Of a stretch of 64,000 nucleotides of DNA, positions 10,446-22,500 are shown in pieces. Numbering within the stretch: position 1 is the first letter of the stretch; each line of letters opens with the position of its first letter. Position numbers and translations under genes: made by a program. The DNA is from Rhynchopus euleeides (lineage: Eukaryota > Euglenozoa > Diplonemea > Diplonemida > Diplonemidae), in contig OY723268.1 in the NCBI GenBank assembly GCA_963210315.1, positions 806,001-870,000 on the forward strand, in the 5' to 3' direction. Under the pieces are notes generated by a model, which was not told the origin of the DNA, ran no database searches, and saw only the letters and a program-made list of their open reading frames with translations.

Positions 10446-11503
10446 ATGCGAAAGGGGGAAGGGGGGGGGGGGGGGTGGGGGGTGGGGGCAATGTCAGGAT
10501 TCTTGCATCAAAAGCAGAAGGTGGGGGTGGGGGAGGGGGTGGTAGAGGTGGTGGTGTTTTGTAAGAGAGAGAGAGAGAGAAATTGACACGAGTCGAAAAG
10601 TTGGGGGGGAAGCGGGAGCACGCGATAATACGATTGTTGGTTTTTTTTTGTTTGAGATCTCCCTCTCTCTCTCTCTCTCCCTCTCTATATCACTCCCTTT
10701 TGCGGAGTGTGCAGAGAGGAGGGGGTGGGGTGGGCACCTGCTGGAGCACGCAAACAAGCGCAGACGCGGATATATATGCCTTGCAGAAGAGAGGTGATGT
10801 CACGCCCCTATCTCCCCGCCACCCGAGGAGCGCTGTGTAGCTGTGTAGGGTGATGAGAGTGGGTAACGGGAGAAGTGTGGGGATGGTTCCGGGTGTGTGT
10901 GTCCACACGACAGTGGGGATCGCATCAAGAGCAAGTGCTCGGTGTGTGTCTACACTAATATAAAAAGATTCACCCGTGTGTGTGTGGCGGTCTCTCTTCA
11001 CTCAAAATGCAGGGGGGTGGGAGTTGGGGGGTGTTGTTGGAGGTCGGCTCGGGGATAGGGTTCTAAGATCGGAGGTTCTGAGAATGTATTTTGCCCGCGC
11101 GGCAAACTAGTGCGGCCTGGCATCTTTCTTTGGCCAGATTTTCCTGATCCTGGAAAGAAGGTTGTCTGTGCAAGCCTTCTGGCCACCGTTGGGGCGTGGG
11201 GTGTAGGTGGACAAAACATTGCTCCCCACTGCAACCTTTTATTTGGATCTGAACGCTTTCCGTGAGCACGGTGCGTTTGTCACAAAATACACAGGATCTG
11301 GCAGAGTATTCTGGCAGAGCCCTTGCATGTTGGTATGCAATCAAAAAAAATGCACCCGCATCGCACACACCATCGCGCGCTATCCCTCACCCACACCCCA
11401 CCACCACACTGACTTCCCCGCAACCACAGCAATCCTGCTCGGGCACGGCACGTTCGCAGAGACAGGTCGGCACAACCCACCCCGAGAAAGGCAGGCATCA
11501 TGA
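10446..11503. other. Intergenic DNA with GA/CT microsatellites
   Basis: Probable upstream region of the membrane-protein gene. It contains a long G run (10455-10472), a GA run (10566-10582), a CT run (10663-10684) and one copy of a dispersed ~125-bp repeat (11160-11285). No gene is supported. Confidence 0.5.
11160..11285 (+). repeat. Dispersed ~125-bp repeat, copy 1
   Basis: Matches the complement of 39450-39565 over its length: shared blocks include TGCAAGCCTTCTGGCC, CCGTTGGGGCG, GCAACCTTTT and CACGGTGCGTTTGTCACAAAA. Identity appears roughly 80-85% by eye. Family unknown. Confidence 0.6.
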
Positions 11504-11893
11504 CTACCGGGACAGGAGGTCCTGGAGTGACTTCCCGAGGGCATCCCTGGCTGCCACAGACAAGTCGTGTTCTCGCGCCAAGGCATCGGCCGCTGCTGTG
11601 TGCCGCTGCTGTGCGGCACCCAGGGCTTCGGCGAAGGCTTTCGACTCGCCATCATGAACATCGTCATCGGGAAGCAGCTTTATCGCTGCCAGGAGGTCGT
11701 CGTACGCCTGGAGGACGTTGCCCGATGCGCCTGCGACGTGCTCCGCACGCTCTGACTCAGTCCAACCGACAGCCCCCGCTTGCAGCCCCATCAAACTGTG
11801 GGCAAACGCCTCACTCAAGATGTTCACACGCGCAAGGACACCCTCCACGCGATCCGGCTCAGCGGCAACACCACCAGCCCCGACCATTGCCAT
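11504..11893 (-). CDS. Hypothetical small helical protein (129 aa)
   Basis: ATG at 11893, TAG at 11506-11504; a second methionine is codon 3. The product is alanine- and leucine-rich and looks wholly alpha-helical (for example SEAFAHSLMGLQAG, VLQAYDDLLAAIKLLPDD, KAFAEALGAAQQRHTAAADA), with no cysteines, signal peptide or membrane segment. I recognise no family. Support comes from the ATG, balanced composition and freedom from the low-complexity runs of neighbouring spurious frames. It lies about 1.06 kb upstream of the membrane-protein gene on the same strand. It could also be one exon of a longer gene. Confidence 0.5.
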   Translation of the reverse strand: MAMVGAGGVAAEPDRVEGVLARVNILSEAFAHSLMGLQAGAVGWTESERAEHVAGASGNVLQAYDDLLAAIKLLPDDDVHDGESKAFAEALGAAQQRHTAAADALAREHDLSVAARDALGKSLQDLLSR

Positions 11894-14800
11894 GGGATGA
11901 GGGGGGAGACGGAGCTGAAGACGAAGCCCGGCTCCAGCTGAAGGTGGATATAATAGACCTCTGCTGCTCTGAAGTGCAACCGCCTTCTTTTTTGAAACAC
12001 AGACTCGTCAGAGTTGAGTTGGCTGATGCGAATTGTTGTCCTGCAAGGCAGGGTGGCGTGGAGGGGGCCCCCCCGCACCCGGTGAGCAGCTCTGGTGGGA
12101 GAGGGGAAGGGTCACGGCAGATCAGCCGCTGTGGAGGCACTGCGGCGCCAGTGTGTGTAATATGCCTGTGTGGTTGTAGGTAGTGGTGGAGGGGTAGCGG
12201 GCCAAGCGCCAACGCAAACAAAATAGATGCGGCTGTTGGTTGTGCGCAGGGGAATAGTGTGTGGTGTGGGGTGGCGGGACTGGCTCAGCAAATCATCGTC
12301 AGTGATTTATAGAGGAGGTTGGACACATTCCCGGCAATGGAGGGGTGGTGTGGGGGGTGAGGGTGAGGGCGAGGGTGGCCGGGGTATTTTCGCCATCACC
12401 ACCAGGCGGTGCTCCGGGAAACCACAGCATAACGTCCGGGTGCCACATCTTCACCACAAGATGCGCCACCCCATCCCACCCCCTCCCGACGACCCCCCCC
12501 CCCCTCACTTGCTGTTAGACCATTTGCAACAAAAAATCTTGCGTGTTTCGAACCCCCTGTCTCCGTTCCTGGGAAAGAGACACGGATTTTTTTTCCCTCC
12601 AGACGGCACTTGGAACGCCGGCACGAACATCAACAAATCTCTAACCCTTGGCTGGGGCACCACAACATGCCGAGGCAATGTCAGTGCTGGCGGACACATG
12701 GGGCACATCCCGGCAACAGGTGTGCGGGAAAAGGAGTCTGAAAACGGTTTGGCCCCGAAAAGACACTCAACCCTCTCTGCCCGAAAGGCAAGGTGGATCG
12801 GACAACGTGATACGCCGTGGCTGGGAATGCAACAGCGTTCTATTTACACGGGGTCCGCCATTCACCCCCCATGCCCCCACCCGTCTTGTGATCAGGCGTC
12901 GAGACACATGACAACAGTGCTGGGGAGGAAGGGCAGCGGACGTGTGTCTCAAATCCGAAGCAGGGCAACAGAGAAACAGAGGAACCAGCAACCGGTGTCT
13001 TTCGATTTGGGATGCCTGGGTATGCGGAGGAGGGGGATCTGGGAACTCGCACCTTGAAATAGTGACCCTTCTCATTGGTTTTTCCTTCTTGGGGTGGGGT
13101 GGGGGAGAAACTATTGAGAGGGGAAGAGAGGAAGGGGGTAAATAGAGAGAGAGAGAGAGAGAGAGAGAGAGGTGCATGGGGGGGACGATTCAGCCAGAGT
13201 TGTCTTCACTTGCCTACTGGCACAACAGGCAAGGGGCATGCAAGGGGGGTTCTCGGGTATTCGGCGAGAATACACGAGAACCCCGAGAAAGTGCACGGCC
13301 AAGTAAAAGGTAAGGTTGCGGTCGTGAAATCACGTGTGTGGAGAAGAGCGGAAAAGGGTAAAATAATCAAAAAAATATCCCAAAAACTGGTTTTGTTCTC
13401 CTGAACATACAGCAAGGAGCCAGCGGGGGAGGGGGTGAACGGGGGTCGGTTAATGGCAGCATGGAACTCCGTTCCGGCGTGAGGGGGTGGTGGTGGGTGG
13501 GTGGTGCAAGAGACTACAAGGTGCCAAACTCATGATCTCTGACGGCTCTAGCTCTACGTATGTTCGTCGTATCAATTAACGGATCCAGCGAAAGACAAAG
13601 GGCGCGGGGGGAGAGCGCGGTATGTAACTGGGGGTGATTTTCGCCTTCTCTACAAGAGGCTTCTGTGCGGACACACACAGAACACGGCTCTGCTCATTCA
13701 CGCGGGAGGGGGGAAGAAAACATGCTGCGAGGAAAGCCCTGGCCGTCAACAGTATCAAGCCAAATAAAATTCAAGTTGACAACAATGGCTTCGCCCCCGC
13801 CTCTTCTTTCAGATATTAAAATCTCACACACGCACAGCGCTCCGTGGCCCCCCTTCTTTCACAATCTGGCAGTCTGCTTTTTATTGACCTCATTTGGTGG
13901 TGACGACCCCTCCCAGTCTGCCGGGGTGGCGTTGCCATTTACTCTCTTGCGTTAAACAGGCTCCTGGAGTCTCGAGCAAAGAAGACTGTTTTGGCCAAGC
14001 ATGTTGCTCACACACGCATGCGCACCGCACAGGCAACGAACCAGCGCACACAAAAAAGACGAACTGCCTCGGATGGTGTAGAAACCATGTGAAAATATCC
14101 TCCTGTGGCACACTCAACTCACTCATTCACTCAAATCTCTACTCGGAAAACGGGAAAGGTGGGAGAGGCTTTTTGCGTTGGCCGAAAAAAGAAAACTAAT
14201 GCAGAGAAGGTAGCAACGACAGTTTGTGTTCTTCGAACGCAGAACACCCACCAGCCTGCCGGGCGTGTGAAGTGTTCGCAAGGATCCGCACGGTGAAAGT
14301 TTCCTGAGTTGGCTACGCCGAACTTACAAAAAAATCATGGACGCCAGAATTTCTCCGATCACCGCTCTCCTGACAACCACCCGACTGCAAGCCGTGTCTA
14401 GGGGGCAGGGATGTGTGGGTAGGGTGTGATGGCCGAGGCCGAGGTCCCCTGAGTCCCTTCCAGCAGTTTTTTTTACAGTTTTTGCAACACAAACTGGAGG
14501 GAGTGATGGGGATATCCCTATGGCTCAGAAGCCAAGAGAAGATAAAAAGAGTCCGGGTTTTGTTTGTGCGCACGAGCGGCAGTGTGTTGTGGCCCCTGTG
14601 AAGGGCGTTGCTGTGATAAAAGTGGTTTTGTGTTGCTCACTCAAAACACACTGCGCGCGGGTACGCTCCCACGGACTCTTTCGCTGTGACAAGCAAGCTT
14701 GTTTGGGCAAAGTCAATCGCAGCCGCCTCTCTGGGAAGCTTCTCTAACATAAACAGGGGATGGGGGGTGCAGCCATGTCAAGGGTAGTGTGAAGGCGTAA

Positions 14801-15290
14801 AGCCAAGCGTTCTTCCCCTCCACTCCACCCCAGCGAGCGGCTCAGAGGGGTGGGGTGGGGTGGGTGGGGGTGGGTATATCCACCACCCACACCACTGTCC
14901 AAAAGTCCAAAAAAAAATATCCTCCGCGTTCATACTCACATCTGGCACTGCCTTTGCACTGCCTTTTTCTGCACTGCGAAAAAGGCCCCCCACACCACAC
15001 ACCCCTTCATCTCTCTTCTCTCTACACATCCCCCGCGGTACCACCGCGGGCATACCAACACCCAATTCCGCTGTCCTTTTCTGGCATTTTCTCCGCCCTG
15101 TTTTTTTCTGACAGTCCCCCGCTCTCTGCCAACGGGGAGTGGTGATTCTGTTTCTCTTTCTCTTTCTCTTTCTCATTTTACTCCCCCTCCTCCTTCTCCC
15201 TTTTGTTTTTTGAATTCTCTTTTTTTTACTTACATCTGCCGGCTCCGCCTCCCCTCCCTCCTTCTGGGGGTGGGGGGGGGGGGGGGGGTA
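11894..15290. other. Intergenic DNA, no recognisable gene
   Basis: Holds a GA run (13146-13171), a TTTCTC repeat (15146-15178), several A/T runs and a G run ending in TA (about 15271-15290) into which the following transposon is inserted. The longest frame (12227-13057, +) is low-complexity and matches nothing I know. Confidence 0.5.
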
Positions 15291-16437
15291 GGGGGGGTCA
15301 AATGCCACCCTTTTACGTGGACAAACACGATTTTTCAAAAAACCGGCGCAGAGGCCCCAAAGCCCCCGTAAACCCTCCAAACCCCCCCAGATCGGTCCGG
15401 AAACCCATCGAACCCCACTTTTCCACCATTCCGGGCACCTCAGGTGCCCGAATTGGGGTACCTAAATTTTGTGCCACCGTTTGGTACCGTACAGTGCCAC
15501 TGTGTGGGAGGTTGGAAAAGAAAATGCCCCAACACACCACATCTGAGGGTTGCAATGCATGTTGCTTGCCAACCACGTCATCCGGTGGGTGTCAGGCGCT
15601 ATGTAGGTGGCATTAGCCAGGTCTTCGATGTGTTCTGGCTTGTATATATACCTCCCTGCCACCATGCACCGGGAGGCTGCCTGTAGGTACGGAACAGTCC
15701 AGATGGTCGTGTGATTCCTGTGCAGCAGTGCTCCACAACCGGGATGTGTTGACAACGACTGTTGCAACACGAGCTGTACATTCCGGGAACACATGAAGTG
15801 CGCTGTCGTGGTACCCATTGTGCCAGAATTGGTAGTTGCTGCGGTCTACTTTGCCTGGCCCAAGAGCACTGGTACTGAACGGTGCAATATGCGTGGCGAG
15901 GTGAATACAACGGAAGCGCGCAAAGTCAATACAGCTCTCGGATGGCGGGTGGTGGTGCCACTAGTGTGTGACGTTCACTCGAGGATACAACGCATCACAA
16001 TGAATCAGCAACCGTGGACCGAGTACAATACGCTCTCTGTGGCTGGTGTGGGGGACAAAGGCAGTGCCTGTGCCGCAGGCAGGGAGGTATATATACAAGC
16101 CAGAACACATCGAAGACCTGGCTAATGCCACCTACATAGCGCCTGACACCCACCGGATGACGTGGTTGGCAAGCAACATGCATTGCAACCCTCAGATGTG
16201 GTGTGTTGGCGCATTTTCTTTTCCAACCTCCCACACAGTGGCACTGTACGGTACCAAACGGTGGCACAAAATTTAGGTACCCCAATTCGGGCACCTGAGG
16301 TGCCCGGAATGGTGGAAAAGTGGGGTTCGATGGGTTTCCGGACCGATCTGGGGGGGTTTGGAGGGTTTACGGGGGCTTTGGGGCCTCTGCGCCGGTTTTT
16401 TGAAAAATCGTGTTTGTCACCCCCATTTGACCCCCCC
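15291..16437 (+). mobile_element. Long-TIR transposon with G7 ends at a TA site, copy A
   Basis: Starts GGGGGGGTCAAATG and ends with its complement; TA lies on both sides (15289-15290 and 16438-16439), and both flanks are G runs. The inverted arms extend about 360-370 bp each (15291-15660 and ~16078-16437) around a ~417-bp centre, with one arm carrying a short indel near its end. An inverted, nearly identical copy is at 45792-46939. A TA duplication suggests the Tc1/mariner group, but no DDE transposase is recognisable. It ends about 85 bp beyond the stop codon of the giant coiled-coil gene. Confidence 0.75.
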
Positions 16438-16524
16438 TAGGGGGGGGGGGTCGAACACACTCGAATCACACACACCAAACATACACACACACCCGCTTCG
16501 CCTCCCCTCTCCCCTCCTCACACC

Positions 16525-19500
16525 TCACGGCAGCCCAACATGGTTGTGCTGCAAAATCGACTGAAACGTGAGCCGAGGCGGCTGACTCGGCTCCGAGAAC
16601 CTGCTCACCGACGACGCCCCTCCGGGCCCCTTCGGCTGATGCGCCGGAGGAGTCTCTACTGCCCTGCGCCACTGATCCTCCACGTTGGTGTTGTGCACCT
16701 CAATCAGGTTGTTCCGCCTCTCTGTGTCCTCATCCTCCGCAACCTTCAGGCGGACGATATACCTCAGCTCGTCCGCCTTCCTAACCAGCTCGTCCCTCTC
16801 GTGCTCCGTATCCTTGATGTAGTTCTGCGCAGACCGCAGCTCCTCCGTGACGTGGATAACCTCCCTCTCGAGCTGCGTCACGGTCTGCTCCAGGTCATAC
16901 ACCCTGTGCTTCTTCTCCTCCAGATCCCGCTTCACACGCTGCGCGACAACATCGTAATCCCGGACCGTCCCCTCCTGGACCTTCACACGAGCCTCAGCCT
17001 CCTGCAGCTGATACAGCACCTTGCTGAGGGTGGCCTGTGTCTCGGCCTCCGTCTGCCTCGCCCCACGCAGCTCCCCGACAAGCTCGTCGATGCGTGTCTG
17101 CTTTGCCTTGAGGTCGATGCCCTTCTGATGGAGGGCCTCGTCTGCGCGCTGTGTCTCCGCAAACAGCTTCTCCCGAAGGGCATCCGCTTCCGCCTCCAGC
17201 CGCTGCAGGTGCCCTGCGAGCTCACCGCTCCGCTCGACGCTGCGCTCCCTCTGCTGCTGTTCCTTGCGGTAGTGCAAATCGACCTCTGATTCCAGCTGCG
17301 TGACACGCGCTGCCTTCTCGACAACCTCCTTGTGGTATTCCACACGCTCCGCCTCCCTACGCGCCTCCAGCTCGCGCAGCTCCGCCGCGAAGCCCTCCAG
17401 GTCGGAGTGGAGGGAGAGGATCAGCGCGTTGTCATCCGCCATCTTCTGGGTCAGCCCCGACAGCACCGCCAGCACATCCGCCTTCAGGGTCAGGAAGGCG
17501 GAGGGGTCGATGCGCGTCACAACCGACGGCACGCCGAAGGCGGACATCGGGGCGGGGTTGCGGGGCGACGGGGAGGCTCTGCTCATCTGGAGGGACGGCA
17601 GGTCAGCCCAGTTGACAGGCGCATAGTGTGGCGGCGTTGGCGTCTGCCTCCGCGGCAGGTAGGTGGAGGCGGGGCTGGGTGCGGCGGTGGCAGCGGTGGC
17701 GGCGGCAGCGGCGTTGCTGCGCTGCGCGAGGGATCCGCCGCGGGTCTGGCGCTCCGCCTCGCAGCTCGCCTCACGCTCCTTGAAGCGGTGCAGCTCGGCG
17801 GTGATGCCCATGCTGAGGTCGTGCAGGATACCCTCCAGGTGCACCGCCACGGCACGCCCCTGGTCGCCCTCCCGCCGCTGCGCCACCTCCACCTCCAGGC
17901 GGGCACGGAGGAACTCCGCCTCCCATGCCAGCAGGGTCTGCTGCCTGGCGGCCTCCTCGTCGCGCTGCAGCTGCAGGATAGGGTGGTGGCGGTTGTGCTG
18001 CTGGGTGCCTGCAGCTTGCGGGCGAGCAAGGCTCTGGCCCTGCCCAGCGATCCGCGCAACAGCCTCATCCAATCCAGCCAGCAGTGCCGCAGGTGATGCC
18101 TGAGGAGAAGGGGGGGTGGGGTGGGGGGTGATTGCGGGTTGTTGTTGAGCCGCGGCGGCGAAGTGCCATACCTCATCAGCAGAAAGCGAACCCTGAAGCG
18201 TGCCCGGGGGAAGGAGTGTCTGTTGTGTGGTGGGGAGGGTGGTGGTGGTGGTGGTGGGGGGGGGGAGGAGATGCTATTTTGCGGAGTTGGGCACAGCACA
18301 GTAGAGATGCCGAGGGAGGCCAAGAGGAACGCACCACACCCCACCCCCCACCCACCAACCACGCCAGCTGCATACCATCAGGCTGTCCTGCAGCTGTGCC
18401 ACAGCGGTTGCCGTATCCTGCAGCTCCTGCTGGAGCTTGTCCGCATGGCGCTTGTGCCGCGACGCTGCGTGTTTATGAGTCGAGAGGAGGCTCTGCACCT
18501 GCGCCAGCAGCTCGTGCACCTGCTGCGAGTAGTCCTGCGGGGTGCCCATATCCTCCGAAGCAAGGCTGGTGTCACCCAGGGAGCCCGCCGCCACACCCGG
18601 CAGCCCGCACAGCACCCTGTAATACTCCGCGATGTTGCGCAGCGCCTCCTCATGCCGCAGCCGCGCCGCCACATCCGGCACGGCACCCACCTCCTGCACG
18701 GCAGGCACGTGGGTGTGGGAGGGCCTCGGCAGGGCACGGTGCTCAGCCTCGGCCTGCTGCAGGCGCTCGAGGGCACGCGCCTTGTCGGCGCGCTCCCGGC
18801 GTGCCTCATCTTCAAAGGTGCGTGCTGCATCCTCCGCTTCACGCAGCTTCTCGGTGGCGCTGCGCTGTGCGGTGTGGGCTGAGCGCAGCGCAGCTTCGCT
18901 TTCGTCGAGCTCATCCCTCAGGCGATCTGCTGTGCGCTTGCCCTCCGCACGGGATTTGTCCACCTCGCGTTGCAGGGAGGACAGCTCGGCTGCGGCACGC
19001 TCCAAATCTGTCTCGGCACCAGCGGCCTGCGCCTGCACCGCACGCTTCTCCTCACGCAGCGCCGCTGCCGCTTGGCGCATGTCGTCGAGATCCGCCTGCA
19101 GCGCTGCGGCGGTGTCATCAGCCCTGCGCAGCTTGCCCTCGAGACGCGCCTGCTGCGCAGCCAGCCCCTCGCGCTCCCCCTCCAGCTCGTCGACCCTCTC
19201 GCGCAGCTGCCGCGCAGCGCCCTGCTGTGCCAAGGCCTCCGCCCGCTCCGCCTCCTGCTCCTCCGCCAGCTTCGCCAGGCGCTGCGCCTTGTCGCGGCAC
19301 TCCTGCCGCAGCTCCTCCGCTGCGCGCTCCTTCCCCCTGGCTGCGGCCTGCGCCTCCGCCAGCTCCGCCTCCAGGCCCTGCGCATGCGTCTCCCTCCTCT
19401 CCATCGCAGACACCTGCCGCGACCTGTCCCCCTCCAGCTGGTCCAGCTCATGCGTCTTCTCCCGCAGTGCCCTCTCCAGCTGCGCCACACTGCCTGTCGC

Positions 19501-22500
19501 GGCATCGCAGTCCTTCAGGGCACGCTGCAGCTCAGCCTCCTTCGCATCCGCAGCGGCGCGCGCGTCTGCCAGAGAGCTATCCGCCTTGCGGACCTGCCGC
19601 TGCAGGCCAGCCACCTCCTCCTGCAGATCCTCTGCAGCGAGCTGCGCCTCCTTCAGCCTCCTGTCGAGCGCTGCAGCGCTGCGGTGCTTCTCCTCCCCGT
19701 TGGCAACGGCCTCCGCAAGCTGGTGCTCCATATCGACCAGCCTCCTCCCAGCCGCCTGCTCCGCCTGCGCCTTGTGCCGCAGCTGCTGCTCCAGGTCGTC
19801 GTGCTGCCGCAGGGCATCCTCCAGCGCCGCAGCCTTATCCTGCGCGCCGCGCTCCACACCATGCAGCTTGTGGCGCAGCTCCTCCTCCACCTCCTCGCGC
19901 TCCTTCACATCCCTCTCCAAGGCAGACACCTTGCGGCGCGACTCCGACTCGGCATCCTCGAGCTGCTCCTGCAGGCCTGCCAGGTCCCTCCCTGAAGCCT
20001 TCGCCTGCTGCTCGGCAGCCTCCTCCGCCGCAGCCAGGTCCCCGCGCAGCGCCTCGCCAGACGCAGCGAGTGCGGTGTTCGCCTCCTCCAGGGCAGCCGC
20101 GCTGCGGCCCCACTCCGCGACCTCCGCCCTCGCCTCCGCCAGCTCCGCGCTGAGGGCAGCCAGCTCTTCGTCCTTCTCGGCAGCGCCACGCTGCGCTTCG
20201 CGCAGCCTCTCCTCCGCAGCAGCGCTGCCCTTCCGGGCCTCCTCCAGGTCGCCGTTGACCCGCGCCACCTGCCCCTGCAGGTCGTTGCACTCCTCACGAG
20301 CCGCCTGCGCCCGGGAGGCCGCTTCAGAGGCTGCCTTCTCCTGGATCCCCGACTGCTGCTTCAGCGCCACCGCCATCTCGCGCAGCTCAGCCGCCTCCTC
20401 AGCCTGCGCCTCGGCGTCAGCCTCTGCCGCGAGCTTCTCAGCGCCGACAGCCTGCAGCTCCGCCTGGAGATCCGCAACCCTGCCGCGCAGCTGGGTGGAG
20501 ATCCGCTCCAGCTCCGCCTTCAGCTCCGACTCGGTGAGGGCAGCGTCATCACATGCCTTCGTCAGCTGGCGCACCTCCTTGCGGAGCCCTTCCACAGTCT
20601 CCACTTCCGCGTCGAGGTCTGCGCGGAGGGTCTGCGCCTTGGCGCGGTTTGCCTGCAGCTCCGTCTCCAACCCCTCCTTCGCCTGCAGGGCAGTCTTCCC
20701 GGTGTGCAGCTCCGCCTTCAGCGTGCCCATCAGCTGGTGCGTCTCGGCAAGCTCCTCCTCGAGCCGCTTCTTCTCCTCAACAACCTGCCGCAGCACCGCC
20801 AGCTGCGACTGCAGCTCCGCGGTGGCCTCCCGCGCCTCCGCCAGGTCTGCGCGGTATTTCTGGAGCTTCGCCTGCGTCGCCTGCAGCTGCGACTCTGTAT
20901 CCCCCTTCGCATCCACAGCCCTCCGCAGGGACGCGTTGGACATCTCCAGCGCCTCCAGCTCTCCCTGCATGCCTGCGAGATCCGACTTCATTGTCGTGGC
21001 CTTCTTCCGGAGGGCGGCAGCCTCCTCCACCAGCTGTGCCTTCGTCGCCACCTCTGTGCGGACATGCTCCAAAGCGATGTGCGGCTCGGGCGCGCCCCCT
21101 TCAGCAGGGGAGTAACCCGCCTGCTCGGCAACGGAGGTGACACGCATCGACAGCGTCTCGAGCGAGCCGCGCAGCGTGTCGCGCTCCGCCGCTGCGCGGC
21201 GGAGCTCTGTGACTTCGATCTTCAGAGAGGTCGAGAGATCCTTCTCCTCCTCGAGATCGCGTCGGAGATTCTCGAGGGCACGCGTCACCTCCGCCTTGGC
21301 ATCGGCTGTGTCGTCACTCGCGGCGCGCAGCGCCTTGAGCTGCTGCTGGTGCCTGCGTGCCGCCTCCGCCTCCGCATCCAGCTCCTCCCGGAGAGACGCC
21401 AGCTTGCGCTGCGCCAGGTCCGACGCGGTGGCTGCCTCCTCCTCCCCTGCGGCGAGCTGCCTACGGAGGGTTTCACGCTCCTGCGAGACAGCGGCGAGCT
21501 CTGCCCCGAGGGCCTCCTTGTCCTCCAGGATGGTGTCGATGACGGAGGCCAGGCCAGGGGGCGGGATGGCGGACATCGAGGGGGAGACGCTCAGCATGGA
21601 GCGTGGGGTCAGGGCGCCGTCGTGCAGGGTGGAGGCGGCTGAATCACGGCGCGATATGCGCACCCTCGCCCGGACAGATGCAGTCTCGACCTCCTCCTGC
21701 AGCGCCTCCAGCTCCGCGGTGCGCTCCCGGAGGGTCTGGCGTGTGGAGGTTGCGGTGACTGTCAGCTCCTCTGTGTCGGACCTCAAGCGCTCACGCTCTG
21801 TGTCCCATGCATGCTGTGCATCGTCGAAGTCCTGCTGGAGGCGGGTCAGGTCGCGTTGGGTGCGGCGTGCGGTGTCTGCTGAGGACTCCGCCTCGCTGCG
21901 GGATGCGGTGGCGTCTGCGCGGGTTCTGTCCAGCAGTGCCGTGAGGTCGTCGATGCGCTGGTCTCTGTCTTTGAGCCCTTCAGCGGAGGCCTCTGCAGAG
22001 CGCTGTGCGGCGGAGATGGATGCCTGCAGCTCCACCCCCTTCTCCTGCAGCTGCTGCTCCATCTGCTCGAAGCGCTGGTTGGCGTCGTCGAGGCTGCCGC
22101 GGCTCTGCTCGCGCGCCAGCTCCAGCTCGTCCTTCGCAGCGCGCAGGCTGCTCTCCAGGTCTGACAGGTGTCGCGTGGTGTCGGCTGTGGTTGTCTCCAC
22201 CTGGTGCTCACGGTCTGCCGCCTCACGGCCCACGACGTCCAGCTCCTCCTGGAGGCGGCCCACCTGCTGGCTGGAGGCCTGCAACTGGTCGCGCAGGACT
22301 GCGAGCTCGCTTTGGGCTGCCGTCAGCTCCTGCTCCACACCGTGCACGCGTGTGGCTGTCGCAGCGGTGTGTGCTGCCTGTTGGTCTGAATCGGTGCGGA
22401 GGGTGTGCAGCTGCTGGTCGCGTTCGGACACCTCGTCCTTGAGGTGTGCCACCTGCGATGAGAGGGTGCGCTGCTGCTCCAGGAAGTCCTGCTGTGCCTG

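Noticed and set aside
12227..13057. 276-codon plus-strand frame
   Set aside because: Low-complexity composition, crosses C runs, and shows no recognisable domain.
18132..21115. Long plus-strand frames (673 and 827 codons) opposite the giant gene
   Set aside because: Composed of Ala/Arg/Ser/Pro runs that mirror GC-rich codons of the coiled coil on the other strand; no family similarity or ATG context.
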